DNA of 64,000 nt from Sneathiella chinensis (GCF_012720115.1 NZ_VNWN01000006.1:372001-436000), one strand, 5' to 3'. Shown: positions 18,601 through 26,478, numbered from the stretch's first letter. Notes: generated from the letters alone by a model not told the origin. Program-made: numbers and translations.

Positions 18601-19889
18601 GCGGGTCCGGCGGGATTGTGGATGGGGAGGTGACGACCACCATCGTGGATGAGGACCCTCTTGTCCTGTCCTTCGGGGGTGCCTCGCAAGTTCAGCAGGA
18701 AGGCAACAGTGCAGTCTTTTCCGTCGTGCTGGCCGGTCTGGCCCTGTCGGCCCTGCCAGCAGGCGGGTCGATCAGTTTTGATGTGGACCTTTCTTTCGGG
18801 ACCGCAGACGGGACGGATATCATTGGCGATTTGTCCCAGTCCCTGCAGGGGTTGCCGACCGGTGTTACGGTGACCGGAACGGGGAACCAGTTGACGATTA
18901 CCGTTGATGATAGGGTAGATTTTACCAATGGTCAGTTGACCCTTGATTTCAGCCTGCCGCTGAATGATCAAGACGGGCCGGAAGCCGATCAGGACTTCAC
19001 CCTGTCCCTTGGCAATGTGGTGTCGGATTTGATCCCGGTCCAACTGGGCTTGGATGCCCATGTGGTGACGATTGAGGACCCGACATACGGTGCCAACCTG
19101 CCCACTGAAGGGCCTGATTTCATTCTTGGCGGTCCGGGGGATGATTATATCTCGGCGCTGGGCGGGAATGATACGGTTTATGGGGATGTCGGGCATGACC
19201 TGATCCTTGGGGACGAGGGGGATGACAGCCTGTTTGGGGAAGGGGGCCATGATACCCTTCGCGGCGGACAGGGGGACGATACCCTTGTGGGCGGCGCAGG
19301 GAACGACAGGCTGATCGGCGGCGAGGGGCATGACCAGATGCTCGGCGGCGACGGAGAGGATACCCTGATCGGGGGCGAGGATGGCGGTGCCCCGGATTAT
19401 GGGGAAAATTCCCTGAGCGGCGGCGCTGGAGACGACCTTCTGCAGGGCGCTGATGGGGCCGACTGGCTGATGGGCGGTGCGGGGCTTGATACCATGACTG
19501 GCGGCGCAGGCGCCGACAGCTTCTGGTTTGATGGCGTCGGTGATATTGCCTCGGTTGCCGGAAACGGCGTTTTTTCAGGGGCTGCCGATGTGATCACGGA
19601 TTTCGAGACCGGTCAGGACAAGGTGCATCTGGACCCCTATGGTTTTGCCTTTGACGGCGGATATGATCCGACGGATGATTTCCTGACCACCATTGGCATG
19701 GCCGCCTATGATGGAACCAACGTGGATTATGGGGATGGTCAGGACACCGGCGAGGCCAAGGTCATCTTCGATGGCACCACCCTCTATTATGACGAGAACG
19801 GTTCCGGTGAAGGCTATTCGGTTATTGCCCGTCTTGATACAGGCGAAATAACCGGGGCGGATATCTCAACCAACAGCGCTCTGGCATAG
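15660..19889 (+). CDS. FecR-domain RTX protein with four beta-rich repeats, type I secretion substrate
   Basis: This acidic 1409-residue protein has no Sec signal and ends in a type I secretion region. In order: an N-terminal segment (1-105), a FecR/LapA-retention-like domain (about 110-265, with DGTVLGVGPGSRM and GSIGIRGTEFVV), an acidic Gly/Pro-rich linker (about 300-345), a first block of RTX nonapeptides (about 400-545), four related repeats of about 135 residues each starting near a V-x-EG motif (about 596, 738, 872 and 1010), a second RTX block (about 1150-1287) and a C-terminal domain with ADVITDFETGQDKV. It starts at GTG with the SD GGAGAG six bases upstream. It is probably a calcium-binding surface adhesin exported by the genes just upstream. 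GAAG at residues 267-270 could be a LapG-type cleavage site, but no LapG or LapD is in the window. Confidence 0.88.
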   Translation: MIKETAISPVHEGSEPDIQAASWDFQGNEILVQMPYKGFLFDADYARDGQDLVLTDDHGREVVVDGYFTVQPAPDLVNSDGARVTGDFATLLAGPGQVAQAGPSGDAAAVSVGTIETLEGVATVRHADGSSETLSVGSKVYQNDIIETGSGASLGVLLKDGTVLGVGPGSRMAIDSFVYDQASTDGNLGLSFLKGAVSFVSGKIAKNDYDDVSIKVPYGSIGIRGTEFVVEIAADGTTTVFVLDGAVASIAGGQEIVLDPGEYVSLGAAGLSDAAQIAIAAIEARYGSLLTVQRNTIIIRDQREGEDDADLNVAPEAGGNATPSEGDAPGDGGDGTDPGPGERETQIQLDEYAPILNVGEIGDFSELGTVGLTSLRNSLSQFRIPDDDQYLLTLTTFIGTDGDDLIIGGDTNDFISGLGGNDTLIGLGGDDIVLGGSGNDFIYGSPGDDSVDGGTGNDVIEGGQGSADILLGGAGNDLIYGDVASQSGAVIGDHDTLRGQAGDDTLIGGGGNDILEGGTGNDLLDGGRGDDILLGGAGTDTARLTGSIEDYRFTVDGQTFTLRNLETGDRDQLESVENLLIGGEAYSLVSVSLNGDETVREGRAADYSLSLGGAELQNGQTLTVQLDLDLLGDVGTTPVQDIFRAALQSAADGTDGVTFDGVDTLTFSAGATGLDFNLAFDNDTVIEDAEIFRIRIGDMDGTSGTGMEVLPVTGSSSVTTGLFDRTNQPLTWGLEQSDTTVQEGETIRFDIDWGGITLSEGHTLSFDLAFSGEASGNEDFVQSFLGALEQAVLATTGVSLSGTTITFDSTAESSFSFALEGLSDGQVEGDESFSITLSSPRIDGNPVAGSEPVNLETVLEDADTLVFSLAGQDQVTEGEDILYTLSWAGEIPAGETALVTFSLTDITTSGGDRYSLKSTLLEAAGQVDGVTYDEASGGLIITGGNEALSSLSIVLKTKNDSLVELNESLSLSIETVTLSNGGSGGIVDGEVTTTIVDEDPLVLSFGGASQVQQEGNSAVFSVVLAGLALSALPAGGSISFDVDLSFGTADGTDIIGDLSQSLQGLPTGVTVTGTGNQLTITVDDRVDFTNGQLTLDFSLPLNDQDGPEADQDFTLSLGNVVSDLIPVQLGLDAHVVTIEDPTYGANLPTEGPDFILGGPGDDYISALGGNDTVYGDVGHDLILGDEGDDSLFGEGGHDTLRGGQGDDTLVGGAGNDRLIGGEGHDQMLGGDGEDTLIGGEDGGAPDYGENSLSGGAGDDLLQGADGADWLMGGAGLDTMTGGAGADSFWFDGVGDIASVAGNGVFSGAADVITDFETGQDKVHLDPYGFAFDGGYDPTDDFLTTIGMAAYDGTNVDYGDGQDTGEAKVIFDGTTLYYDENGSGEGYSVIARLDTGEITGADISTNSALA

Positions 19890-19970
19890 GCCGCATCCGG
19901 GCGTGGGGTCGCGGGGGGCAGCGCTCTCGGTGATGGGGAATGCCGCCCTTCCGCCCTTGCAGGGGCCGGT

Positions 19971-20528
19971 TCAGGAAGGCAGCTTCCAGGTTGGCCGGAT
20001 GAAATGACAGGTATACCCTGACGGGAATTTCTGCAGGTAATCCTGATGTTCCGGCTCGGCAGGCCAGAAATCCATGATCGGCAGAATTTCCGTCACAATG
20101 GGGCCGGGCAGAACCTGCGCCTTTTCAAGGGCGTCCATTGCGGCGCGGGCGCTGCGTTCCTCTTCCTCGTCATTGACAAAAATGATGGATCGGTACTGGC
20201 TGCCCATATCGTTTCCTTGACGGTTCGGGGTGGTGGGATCGTGGATCTGGAAAAAGAACGCCAGAATGTCCTCAAAATTGGTCTGTGCCGGATCATAGAC
20301 AATCTCGACCGCCTCTGCGTGGCCGGTGCCGCCGAATTTCAGATCCTGATAACGGGGATGCTTGAGGGTGCCGCCCGTATACCCGACACGGGTGGCAAGG
20401 ACACCGGGGCGGGCCCGGATCAGGTCCTGCATCCCCCAGAAGCATCCTCCGGCAAGGACCGTGCGTTTGGTCTCGCTTGTCTGGGAATCAGTTTTCTTCA
20501 AATCGGTTCTTGTCTGGTCGGTGGTCAT
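19971..20528 (-). CDS. msrA: Peptide methionine-S-sulfoxide reductase MsrA
   Basis: This 185-residue enzyme reduces the S-epimer of methionine sulfoxide in oxidised proteins. The catalytic motif GCFWG lies about 30 residues from the N-terminus, followed by RVGYTGG and [12 protein letters not shown]. The C-terminus ends in [14 protein letters not shown], with a cysteine that may act in recycling. I chose the ATG at 20528 because of the SD (AAAAGGAG) nine bases upstream; the open frame continues to 20708 but that extension resembles no MsrA. It is convergent with the RTX gene. Confidence 0.93.
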   Translation of the reverse strand: MTTDQTRTDLKKTDSQTSETKRTVLAGGCFWGMQDLIRARPGVLATRVGYTGGTLKHPRYQDLKFGGTGHAEAVEIVYDPAQTNFEDILAFFFQIHDPTTPNRQGNDMGSQYRSIIFVNDEEEERSARAAMDALEKAQVLPGPIVTEILPIMDFWPAEPEHQDYLQKFPSGYTCHFIRPTWKLPS

Positions 20529-20658
20529 GAGGGCGGCTCCTTTTCGAAGGCATTTTTCCTTTATGTCAGTATGTGGGGCAATGCCTTGTTTTTTCAATAT
20601 AAAATACAACCGATCAGGAACAGGGAATGGGGGGAGAACAGGGCGGAACAAAAAATTG

Positions 20659-20687
20659 TTGACGTGAGAACAAAACGTGAACATTAT
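20659..20687 (+). promoter_or_regulatory. Promoter with LexA-type operator between -35 and -10
   Basis: TTGACG (20659-20664) and CATTAT (20682-20687) are 17 bases apart and form a good sigma-70 promoter. The spacer contains GAAC-N7-GAAC (20668-20682), which on the other strand is GTTC-N7-GTTC, the LexA box of alphaproteobacteria. The same pattern lies over the lexA promoter in this window. A third GAAC at 20646 is in register at 22 bases. Repression by LexA and induction by DNA damage is the natural reading. The first ORF downstream is the 35-codon gene at 20724. Confidence 0.7.
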
Positions 20688-20723
20688 CCATTCAAACGTC
20701 ACTTGCATTTACAGGGATGAACA

Positions 20724-20831
20724 ATGAAAAACTGGAATTTGATCAAAAGCGGGTTTGAGTTTGTTGTATTTGGCGGCGCCCTCGGGATGATGGTTTTCTG
20801 GGCGGAAATCGTCCATTCTTTCACCGGATAA
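20724..20831 (+). CDS. Small single-pass membrane protein, probably SOS-induced
   Basis: This 35-codon ORF begins MKNWNLIKSG and continues with a hydrophobic segment of about 20 residues (roughly 11-31, including VVFGGALGMMVFW) and a short polar tail. An SD (AGGG, 20713-20716) lies seven bases upstream of the ATG. It is 37 bases downstream of a promoter carrying a LexA-type operator. Size, topology and control recall SidA of Caulobacter, a 29-residue SOS-induced inner-membrane inhibitor of cell division; I see no basis for claiming sequence homology. It ends 140 bases before dnaE and could also act as a leader ORF on a dnaE transcript. Confidence 0.6.
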   Translation: MKNWNLIKSGFEFVVFGGALGMMVFWAEIVHSFTG

Positions 20832-20971
20832 AAAGGGCCGGCGGGAAGGGGCCCGGTTGAGCCGGGAACTTATCCACAAAAAAAATGTCAGTCCGGGCGG
20901 TTCAAGGACTGACCTCTGGACAAGGATATGTAAAAATGGGGCGTGTAAAGTTTCATTTGGAGGATAGTTCC

Positions 20972-23900
20972 TTGTCCCATGCCGGTTTCGTACATTTGCG
21001 GGTGCATTCTGCCTATTCCCTGTCGGAAGGGGCGATCCCGGTCAAGAAACTGGTCGATCTTTGCAAGAAAAATAACATGCCGGCGGTGGCCATCACCGAT
21101 ACCAGCAACATGTTCGGCAGTCTCGAAGGCTCGCTGGCGCTGACCGGGGCCGGGGTCCAGCCCATTATCGGGTGCCAGTTGGCCATTACGCAGGATGGCG
21201 ACATGGACAAGAGCGGTCGCCGCCCGGAACCGGACTCCATTGTTCTGCTGGCCCAGGACGAGGCCGGATATTACAACCTTCTCAAGCTGACCTCCCATGC
21301 GTTCCTGAAAACCGATGCCGGGGAAACGGCGCAGGTCCCCAAGGATGTACTGGAAAAGCATTCTGCTGGCCTGATCTGCCTGACCGGCGGGGCCGAGGGG
21401 CCGATCGGGCGCCTGATCGCCGGGGAACAGATGGACGCGGCCCGCGCCTATCTGTCGTGGCTGCAGGGCCTTTTCCCGAACCGCCTTTATATGGAAATTC
21501 AGCGGCACGGTCTGGAACTGGAAGCCCTGACCGAAGGGGACATGCTGGATTTTGCCTATGACATGGATATTCCCCTTGTCGCCACCAACGAATGCTTCTT
21601 CCCGGCAAAGGACATGTACGAGGCCCATGACGCCCTGTTGTGTATTGCGGCGGGCAAGTATGTGGGGGACATGGATCGGCACCGGCGCACGCCTGAACAT
21701 TATTTCAAGTCGGCGGAGGAAATGGCCGCCCTGTTCAGTGATCTTCCCGAGGCCATCGACAACACTTTGGTGATTGCCCGGCGCTGTGCGGTTTCCTCGC
21801 CGCCGCGGGATCCTATCCTGCCGGCCTTTACCTCGGGCGAGGGACGGGATGAAGCCGGAGAGTTGGAGGCCATGGCAACCGATGGGTTGCACAAGCGGCT
21901 TGCCGAAGAGGTTTTCACCGATGACATGTCGGAAGAAGAACGGGCCGCCAAGTCCAAGGAATATTTTGATCGCCTGAACTATGAAACCGGCATCATTAAC
22001 CAGATGGGCTTTCCCGGCTACTTCCTGATCGTTTCCGACTTTATCCAGTGGTCCAAGGAACATGATATCCCCGTGGGACCGGGACGTGGTTCCGGTGCGG
22101 GGTCCATTGTGGCGTGGGCGCTGACCATTACGGACCTTGACCCGTTGCGCTTTGGCCTGCTGTTCGAACGCTTCCTGAACCCGGAACGTGTCAGCATGCC
22201 CGACTTTGATATCGACTTCTGTCAGGACAAGCGCGAGCGGGTTATCCGCTATGTGCAGAACAAATACGGCCATGATCAGGTGGCGCAGATCATTACCTTC
22301 GGTAAGCTGCAGGCCAAGGCGGCGGTCCGCGATGTGGGCCGTGTTCTGCAAATGCCTTACGGACAGGTGGACCGGATCAGTAAGCTGATCCCCGCCAACC
22401 CGGCCAACCCCATGAGCCTGCAGGAAGCGCTTGATACGGAACGCCCCTTGCGCGAGGCGCGGGACACGGACCCGGAAGTGGCCCGCCTGATCGAGATCGC
22501 CCTGCAACTGGAAGGCCTGTATCGCCACGCCTCGACCCACGCGGCGGGTGTTGTGATCGGGGACCGGGAACTGGACGAACTGGTGCCGCTTTACCGCGAT
22601 CCGCGTTCGGACATGCCGGTGACGCAATATTCCATGAAATATGCGGAAACCGCCGGTCTGGTGAAGTTCGACTTTCTGGGCCTGAAAACCCTGACGGTGC
22701 TGGACCGGGCCAAGGCCCTGATCGCCAAGCGCGGGATCGAGATTGACTATGCCAAGGTGCCGCTGGACGACAAGAAGGCGTTTGAGCTTTTGTCGCGCGG
22801 GGATACGGTCGGCGTCTTCCAGCTTGAAAGTTCGGGCATGCGCGACATGCTGCGCAAGATGCGGCCCGACGCCTTTGAGGATATCATCGCGATCGTGGCC
22901 CTGTACCGTCCGGGCCCGATGGAGAATATCCCGACCTATATCCGGTGTAAGCACGGCGAGGAAGAACCGAACCTGCTGCACCCGAAACTGGAACATATCC
23001 TTGAGGAAACCTACGGCGTTATCATCTATCAGGAACAGGTGATGGAAATCGCGAAGGTTCTGGCCGGGTACAGCCTTGGTGAAGCGGACCTTCTGCGCCG
23101 CGCCATGGGTAAGAAGATCAAGGAGGAAATGGACAAGCAGCGGGAACGCTTCTGTGAAGGCGCGGTCGAGCAGGGCGTCAAGGCGAAGGACGCCAGCCAT
23201 ATCTTTGATCTTGTTGCGAAATTCGCCAGTTACGGCTTCAACAAATCCCACGCGGCGGCCTATGCGCTCGTGTCCTATCACACGGCTTATCTGAAGGCCA
23301 ATTTCCCGGTCGAATTCATGGCCGCGTCCATGAGCCTTGATCTGAACAACACCGACAAGCTGAACATCTTCCGGCAGGATCTGGACCGGATGAACATTCC
23401 CATTCACCCGCCCTGCCTGAACGCGTCCGAGGTGGAATTCACCGTTGAATTTGACGGGGACGAAGGCGCAGTGCGCTACGCGTTGGCGGCGGTCAAGAAT
23501 GTGGGTAAGGAAGCCATGGCCGGTGTGATCGAGGAGCGGCGCGAAAACGGCCCTTACAAGGACCTGTTCGATTTCGCATCGCGGCTGAATACCCGGCACC
23601 TGAACAAGCGGCAGGCGGAAAATCTTGTCCGGGCAGGGGCGTTTGATGCGCTGAACCCGGACCGGGCGCAGGTCTTCGCGTCCATTGAAACCCTTCTCAG
23701 ACATGCGCAGCAAACGCAGGAGGAGAAAGGATCGGGACAGGTCAACCTGTTTGGCGGGCCGGAAGCCAGCATGTCCGTGGTGCCGGACCTGCCCAAGGTA
23801 TCCCGCTGGACCTCCATGGAGCAGTTGAAGCAGGAATTTGATGCCATCGGCTTTTACCTGTCCGGGCACCCGCTGGATGCTTACGCCAAGACACTGGACA

Positions 23901-24439
23901 AGGCCGGTGTGCGCAACAGTGCGTCTTATATGAGTGGTCTTGGCGCGTCGGAGACAGCGGCCAAACTGGCCGGTACTGTTATGGGGCGGCGGGAATTGCG
24001 CACCAAGAAGGGCAAGGCGCTGGCTTTTGTGCAACTGTCCGATGCCAGCGGCGCCTTCGAGGTTACCATGTTCGAGGAAACCCTCTATGCCTGCCGCGAG
24101 TTGCTGGAGGTGGGAACCTCCATCGTGGTTAATGTGACCGGTAATATCGACAATGACCAGCCCCGCCTCACGGCCAACGGGGTTCAGAGGCTGGAAACCG
24201 TCGCGGCGCAAACCGGGGACGGGGTGCGTGTGTTCATCGATGATGACAGTCCGCTGGCCCAGATTGCCACCATTCTGGACAATGGGGGCCGGGGCCGGGG
24301 CCGGGTCGCCTTTGTGGTGAATCTGGAGGATGAATCCAAGGAAGTCGAGCTTGACCTTGCCGGAAAATACAATATCTCTCCTGAAGTGCGGCAGGCCATC
24401 AAATACGTTCCGGGTGTGGTGGATGTGCACGACATCTAA
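20972..24439 (+). CDS. dnaE: DNA polymerase III alpha subunit
   Basis: This 1155-residue replicative polymerase subunit has an N-terminal PHP domain (from FVHLRVHSAYSL), the C-family polymerase palm with catalytic D413 and D415 in MPDFDIDF, the fingers and tandem helix-hairpin-helix region, and a C-terminal OB fold (about residues 980-1070, near RRELRTKKGKALAFVQLSD). The TTG at 20972 is chosen because a perfect SD (GGAGGA, 20959-20964) lies seven bases upstream and because the product then aligns at its start with E. coli DnaE (MSxxxFVHLRVHS). Upstream in-frame ATGs at 20885 and 20936 lack good SDs. It may be read in part from the LexA-controlled promoter at 20659. Confidence 0.96.
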   Translation: MSHAGFVHLRVHSAYSLSEGAIPVKKLVDLCKKNNMPAVAITDTSNMFGSLEGSLALTGAGVQPIIGCQLAITQDGDMDKSGRRPEPDSIVLLAQDEAGYYNLLKLTSHAFLKTDAGETAQVPKDVLEKHSAGLICLTGGAEGPIGRLIAGEQMDAARAYLSWLQGLFPNRLYMEIQRHGLELEALTEGDMLDFAYDMDIPLVATNECFFPAKDMYEAHDALLCIAAGKYVGDMDRHRRTPEHYFKSAEEMAALFSDLPEAIDNTLVIARRCAVSSPPRDPILPAFTSGEGRDEAGELEAMATDGLHKRLAEEVFTDDMSEEERAAKSKEYFDRLNYETGIINQMGFPGYFLIVSDFIQWSKEHDIPVGPGRGSGAGSIVAWALTITDLDPLRFGLLFERFLNPERVSMPDFDIDFCQDKRERVIRYVQNKYGHDQVAQIITFGKLQAKAAVRDVGRVLQMPYGQVDRISKLIPANPANPMSLQEALDTERPLREARDTDPEVARLIEIALQLEGLYRHASTHAAGVVIGDRELDELVPLYRDPRSDMPVTQYSMKYAETAGLVKFDFLGLKTLTVLDRAKALIAKRGIEIDYAKVPLDDKKAFELLSRGDTVGVFQLESSGMRDMLRKMRPDAFEDIIAIVALYRPGPMENIPTYIRCKHGEEEPNLLHPKLEHILEETYGVIIYQEQVMEIAKVLAGYSLGEADLLRRAMGKKIKEEMDKQRERFCEGAVEQGVKAKDASHIFDLVAKFASYGFNKSHAAAYALVSYHTAYLKANFPVEFMAASMSLDLNNTDKLNIFRQDLDRMNIPIHPPCLNASEVEFTVEFDGDEGAVRYALAAVKNVGKEAMAGVIEERRENGPYKDLFDFASRLNTRHLNKRQAENLVRAGAFDALNPDRAQVFASIETLLRHAQQTQEEKGSGQVNLFGGPEASMSVVPDLPKVSRWTSMEQLKQEFDAIGFYLSGHPLDAYAKTLDKAGVRNSASYMSGLGASETAAKLAGTVMGRRELRTKKGKALAFVQLSDASGAFEVTMFEETLYACRELLEVGTSIVVNVTGNIDNDQPRLTANGVQRLETVAAQTGDGVRVFIDDDSPLAQIATILDNGGRGRGRVAFVVNLEDESKEVELDLAGKYNISPEVRQAIKYVPGVVDVHDI

Positions 24440-24567
24440 AAAAATGACCTCATGACGGTGCAAGGCCCCATTTTTCCCTTGCATCAGTTGCCATAGGGCG
24501 GTAGACAGCGCCTGTTAATTCACACGCGGGTTTCGGGTTTTCATCGAGTTGGTGAAGTCCCTCCGGT

Positions 24568-24586
24568 GTTCGGAAAAGTTCCGAAC
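24568..24586 (+). promoter_or_regulatory. Hairpin in the rpsB leader
   Basis: GTTCGGAA (24568-24575) pairs perfectly with TTCCGAAC (24579-24586) around a three-base loop. It ends 41 bases before the rpsB start codon. Ribosomal protein S2 represses its own operon through the rpsB leader in E. coli, so this stem may be part of an equivalent control element; that role is an inference. Confidence 0.4.
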
Positions 24587-24627
24587 CAAGGCCTGCGGAC
24601 GTTCAACCGGAAAAGGAGAAAAGCAGA

Positions 24628-25422
24628 ATGGCTCTGCCAACCTTTACTATGCGTCAGCTTCTGGAAGCCGGCGTACACTTTGGTCACCAATCCCGTCGCT
24701 GGAACCCGAAAATGGGTCCGTACCTGTTCGGGAAACGCAACAACATCCACATCATCGATCTGCAGCAGACCGTTCCAATGCTTCACCAGGCATTGAAAGT
24801 CGTTCGCGACACAGTCGCCGGCGGTGGTCGTGTTCTGTTTGTCGGCACCAAACGCCAGGCATCCGACGTTGTTGCTGAAACCGCAAAAAGCTGCGCCCAG
24901 TTCTACGTGAACCACCGCTGGCTCGGCGGTATGCTGACCAACTGGAAAACTGTTTCTGAATCCATTCGTCGTCTGCGCGAAGTCGAGGAGCGTCTGTCTT
25001 CCGACGCCATCGGCCTGACCAAGAAGGAAGTTCTCCGCATGACCCGCGAGCGGGACAAGCTGGAACTGGCCCTTGGTGGTATCAAGGACATGGGCGGTCT
25101 GCCGAATGTGATCGTCGTCATCGACACTAACAAGGAAGAGCTGGCCGTCAAGGAAGCCAACAAGCTGGGTATCCCGGTTGTTGCTATCGTCGACAGCAAC
25201 TCCGATCCGGATGGTGTTGAATTCCCGATTCCGGGTAACGATGACGCCCTGCGCGCCATCAACCTTTACTGTGATCTGTTCAAGCAGGCTGTTATCGACG
25301 GTATCTCCGTTGAAATGGCTGGTCAGGGCGAAGATCTCGGTGCAGCCGAGGCTCCTCTGGAAGAAGCTCTGCCGGAAGCTGAAGAAGCTGCCGCCGAAGA
25401 AACTGTCGCTGCTTCTGAATAA
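24628..25422 (+). CDS. rpsB: 30S ribosomal protein S2
   Basis: This 264-residue protein binds the back of the small ribosomal subunit and is essential for translation initiation. It shows the family start [16 protein letters not shown], the [10 protein letters not shown] motif and [13 protein letters not shown]. The C-terminus carries an Ala/Glu-rich acidic extension (about residues 235-264), common in alphaproteobacteria. A strong SD (AAAGGAG) precedes the ATG. It heads the rpsB-tsf transcription unit. Confidence 0.97.
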   Translation: MALPTFTMRQLLEAGVHFGHQSRRWNPKMGPYLFGKRNNIHIIDLQQTVPMLHQALKVVRDTVAGGGRVLFVGTKRQASDVVAETAKSCAQFYVNHRWLGGMLTNWKTVSESIRRLREVEERLSSDAIGLTKKEVLRMTRERDKLELALGGIKDMGGLPNVIVVIDTNKEELAVKEANKLGIPVVAIVDSNSDPDGVEFPIPGNDDALRAINLYCDLFKQAVIDGISVEMAGQGEDLGAAEAPLEEALPEAEEAAAEETVAASE

Positions 25423-25431
25423 TGACTCTTG

Positions 25432-25458
25432 TCACACGCCCGTCTCTCGGGCGTGTGA
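25432..25458 (+). other. Hairpin between rpsB and tsf
   Basis: An 11-bp perfect stem, TCACACGCCCG with CGGGCGTGTGA, closes on the loop TCTCT. There is no T-run after it. It is therefore more likely an attenuating or RNA-stabilising element that sets the S2:EF-Ts ratio than a full terminator. Confidence 0.5.
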
Positions 25459-25498
25459 TCATTCAATCTGATCACGAAATATTAAGTGAGGATGACTA

Positions 25499-26422
25499 AT
25501 GGCTGTAACCGCTGCACTGGTTAAAGAACTCCGCGAAAAATCTGGCGCGGGCATGATGGACTGCAAAAAGGCGCTGAACGAAACCGACGGCGATCTGGAT
25601 GCTGCAATCGACTGGCTGCGGACCAAGGGTCTTGCAACCGCTTCCAAGAAATCCGGCCGTGTTGCTGCCGAAGGTCTGGTGGCTGTTTCCGCCGAGGGTA
25701 CCTCTGGCGCAATCGTCGAAGTCAACGCGGAAACCGACTTTGTTGGTCGTAACGAAGACTTCCAGAACCTGGTAAAGGGCATTGCCTCTGTCGCCGCTGC
25801 CGCCAATGGCGATCTGGATGCGATCAAGGCGTCTGCGTTCCCGGGTTCCTCCAACACTGTTGAAGAAACACTGACAAACGCCATTGCCACCATCGGCGAA
25901 AACATGAACCTGCGCCGTGCGGCCAGCGTTTCCGTTTCCAAGGGTGCTGTCGCTTCCTACGTTCACAACGCTGTAACCGACGGCCTTGGCAAGATCGGTA
26001 TCCTCGTTGCCCTCGAAAGTGAAGGCGATGCGGCCCGTCTGGAAACCCTCGGCAAGCAGATTGCCATGCATGTTGCGGCCACAAACCCGCAGGCAATCAG
26101 CGTTGATGAACTGGACCCGGCCCTGATCGAGCGTGAACGCACCGTTCTGTCCGACCAGGCACGCGAATCCGGCAAGCCGGAAGAAATCATCGGCAAGATG
26201 GTTGAAGGCCGCCTGAACAAGTTCTATCAGGAAGTTGTTCTTCTGAAGCAGACCTTCGTTGTTGATGGTGAAAACTCTGTTGAGAAAGCCATCGAACTGG
26301 TTGCCAAGGAAATCGGCAGCCCGATCAAGGTTGCTGGCATGGTTCGCTTCGCCGTTGGTGAAGGTATTGAAAAAGAAGAAACTGATTTCGCCGCTGAAGT
26401 TGCTGCTGCAGTCGGAAACTAA
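25499..26422 (+). CDS. tsf: Elongation factor Ts
   Basis: This 307-residue factor catalyses GDP release from EF-Tu. The signature [16 protein letters not shown] is at about residues 11-26, preceded by the UBA-like N-terminal domain, and the second signature [12 protein letters not shown] is at about residues 78-89. The core and C-terminal modules follow as expected for the family length. SD GTGAGGA lies upstream of the ATG. A strong terminator follows. Confidence 0.97.
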   Translation: MAVTAALVKELREKSGAGMMDCKKALNETDGDLDAAIDWLRTKGLATASKKSGRVAAEGLVAVSAEGTSGAIVEVNAETDFVGRNEDFQNLVKGIASVAAAANGDLDAIKASAFPGSSNTVEETLTNAIATIGENMNLRRAASVSVSKGAVASYVHNAVTDGLGKIGILVALESEGDAARLETLGKQIAMHVAATNPQAISVDELDPALIERERTVLSDQARESGKPEEIIGKMVEGRLNKFYQEVVLLKQTFVVDGENSVEKAIELVAKEIGSPIKVAGMVRFAVGEGIEKEETDFAAEVAAAVGN

Positions 26423-26441
26423 GTTTCACATGTAATGTTTG

Positions 26442-26478
26442 ATATGGCGGTCTCTGTCCTGAGGCCGCCATATTTTTA
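26442..26478 (+). terminator. Rho-independent terminator of rpsB-tsf
   Basis: ATATGGCGG (26442-26450) pairs with CCGCCATAT (26465-26473), followed by TTTTA. The inner bases CCT/AGG can extend the stem. It separates tsf from the pyrH operon. Confidence 0.8.

Noticed and set aside
16227-19331. Two long leftward open frames opposite the RTX gene
   Set aside because: Their Pro/Ile/Gln-rich repeats are the antisense image of the RTX glycine-aspartate repeats.
19890-19970. Terminator between the convergent RTX and msrA genes
   Set aside because: The 81 bases are GC-rich with several possible short pairings, but none has a clean stem with a T-run.
20636-20649. GAAC-N6-GAAC as an additional LexA box
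   Set aside because: The spacing is six rather than seven, so it was not counted as an operator and only noted as part of the GAAC cluster.
20529-20708. N-terminal extension of msrA
   Set aside because: The extra 60 residues resemble no MsrA, and a good SD marks the ATG at 20528.
20046-20720. 224-codon rightward open frame opposite msrA
   Set aside because: It lies opposite a clear msrA, and its end overlaps the LexA-type promoter and the small SOS ORF leader.
20888-24484. 1198-codon leftward open frame opposite dnaE
   Set aside because: The same shadow effect applies; its composition (Gly, His, Gln, Arg-rich) and lack of motifs do not fit a real protein.
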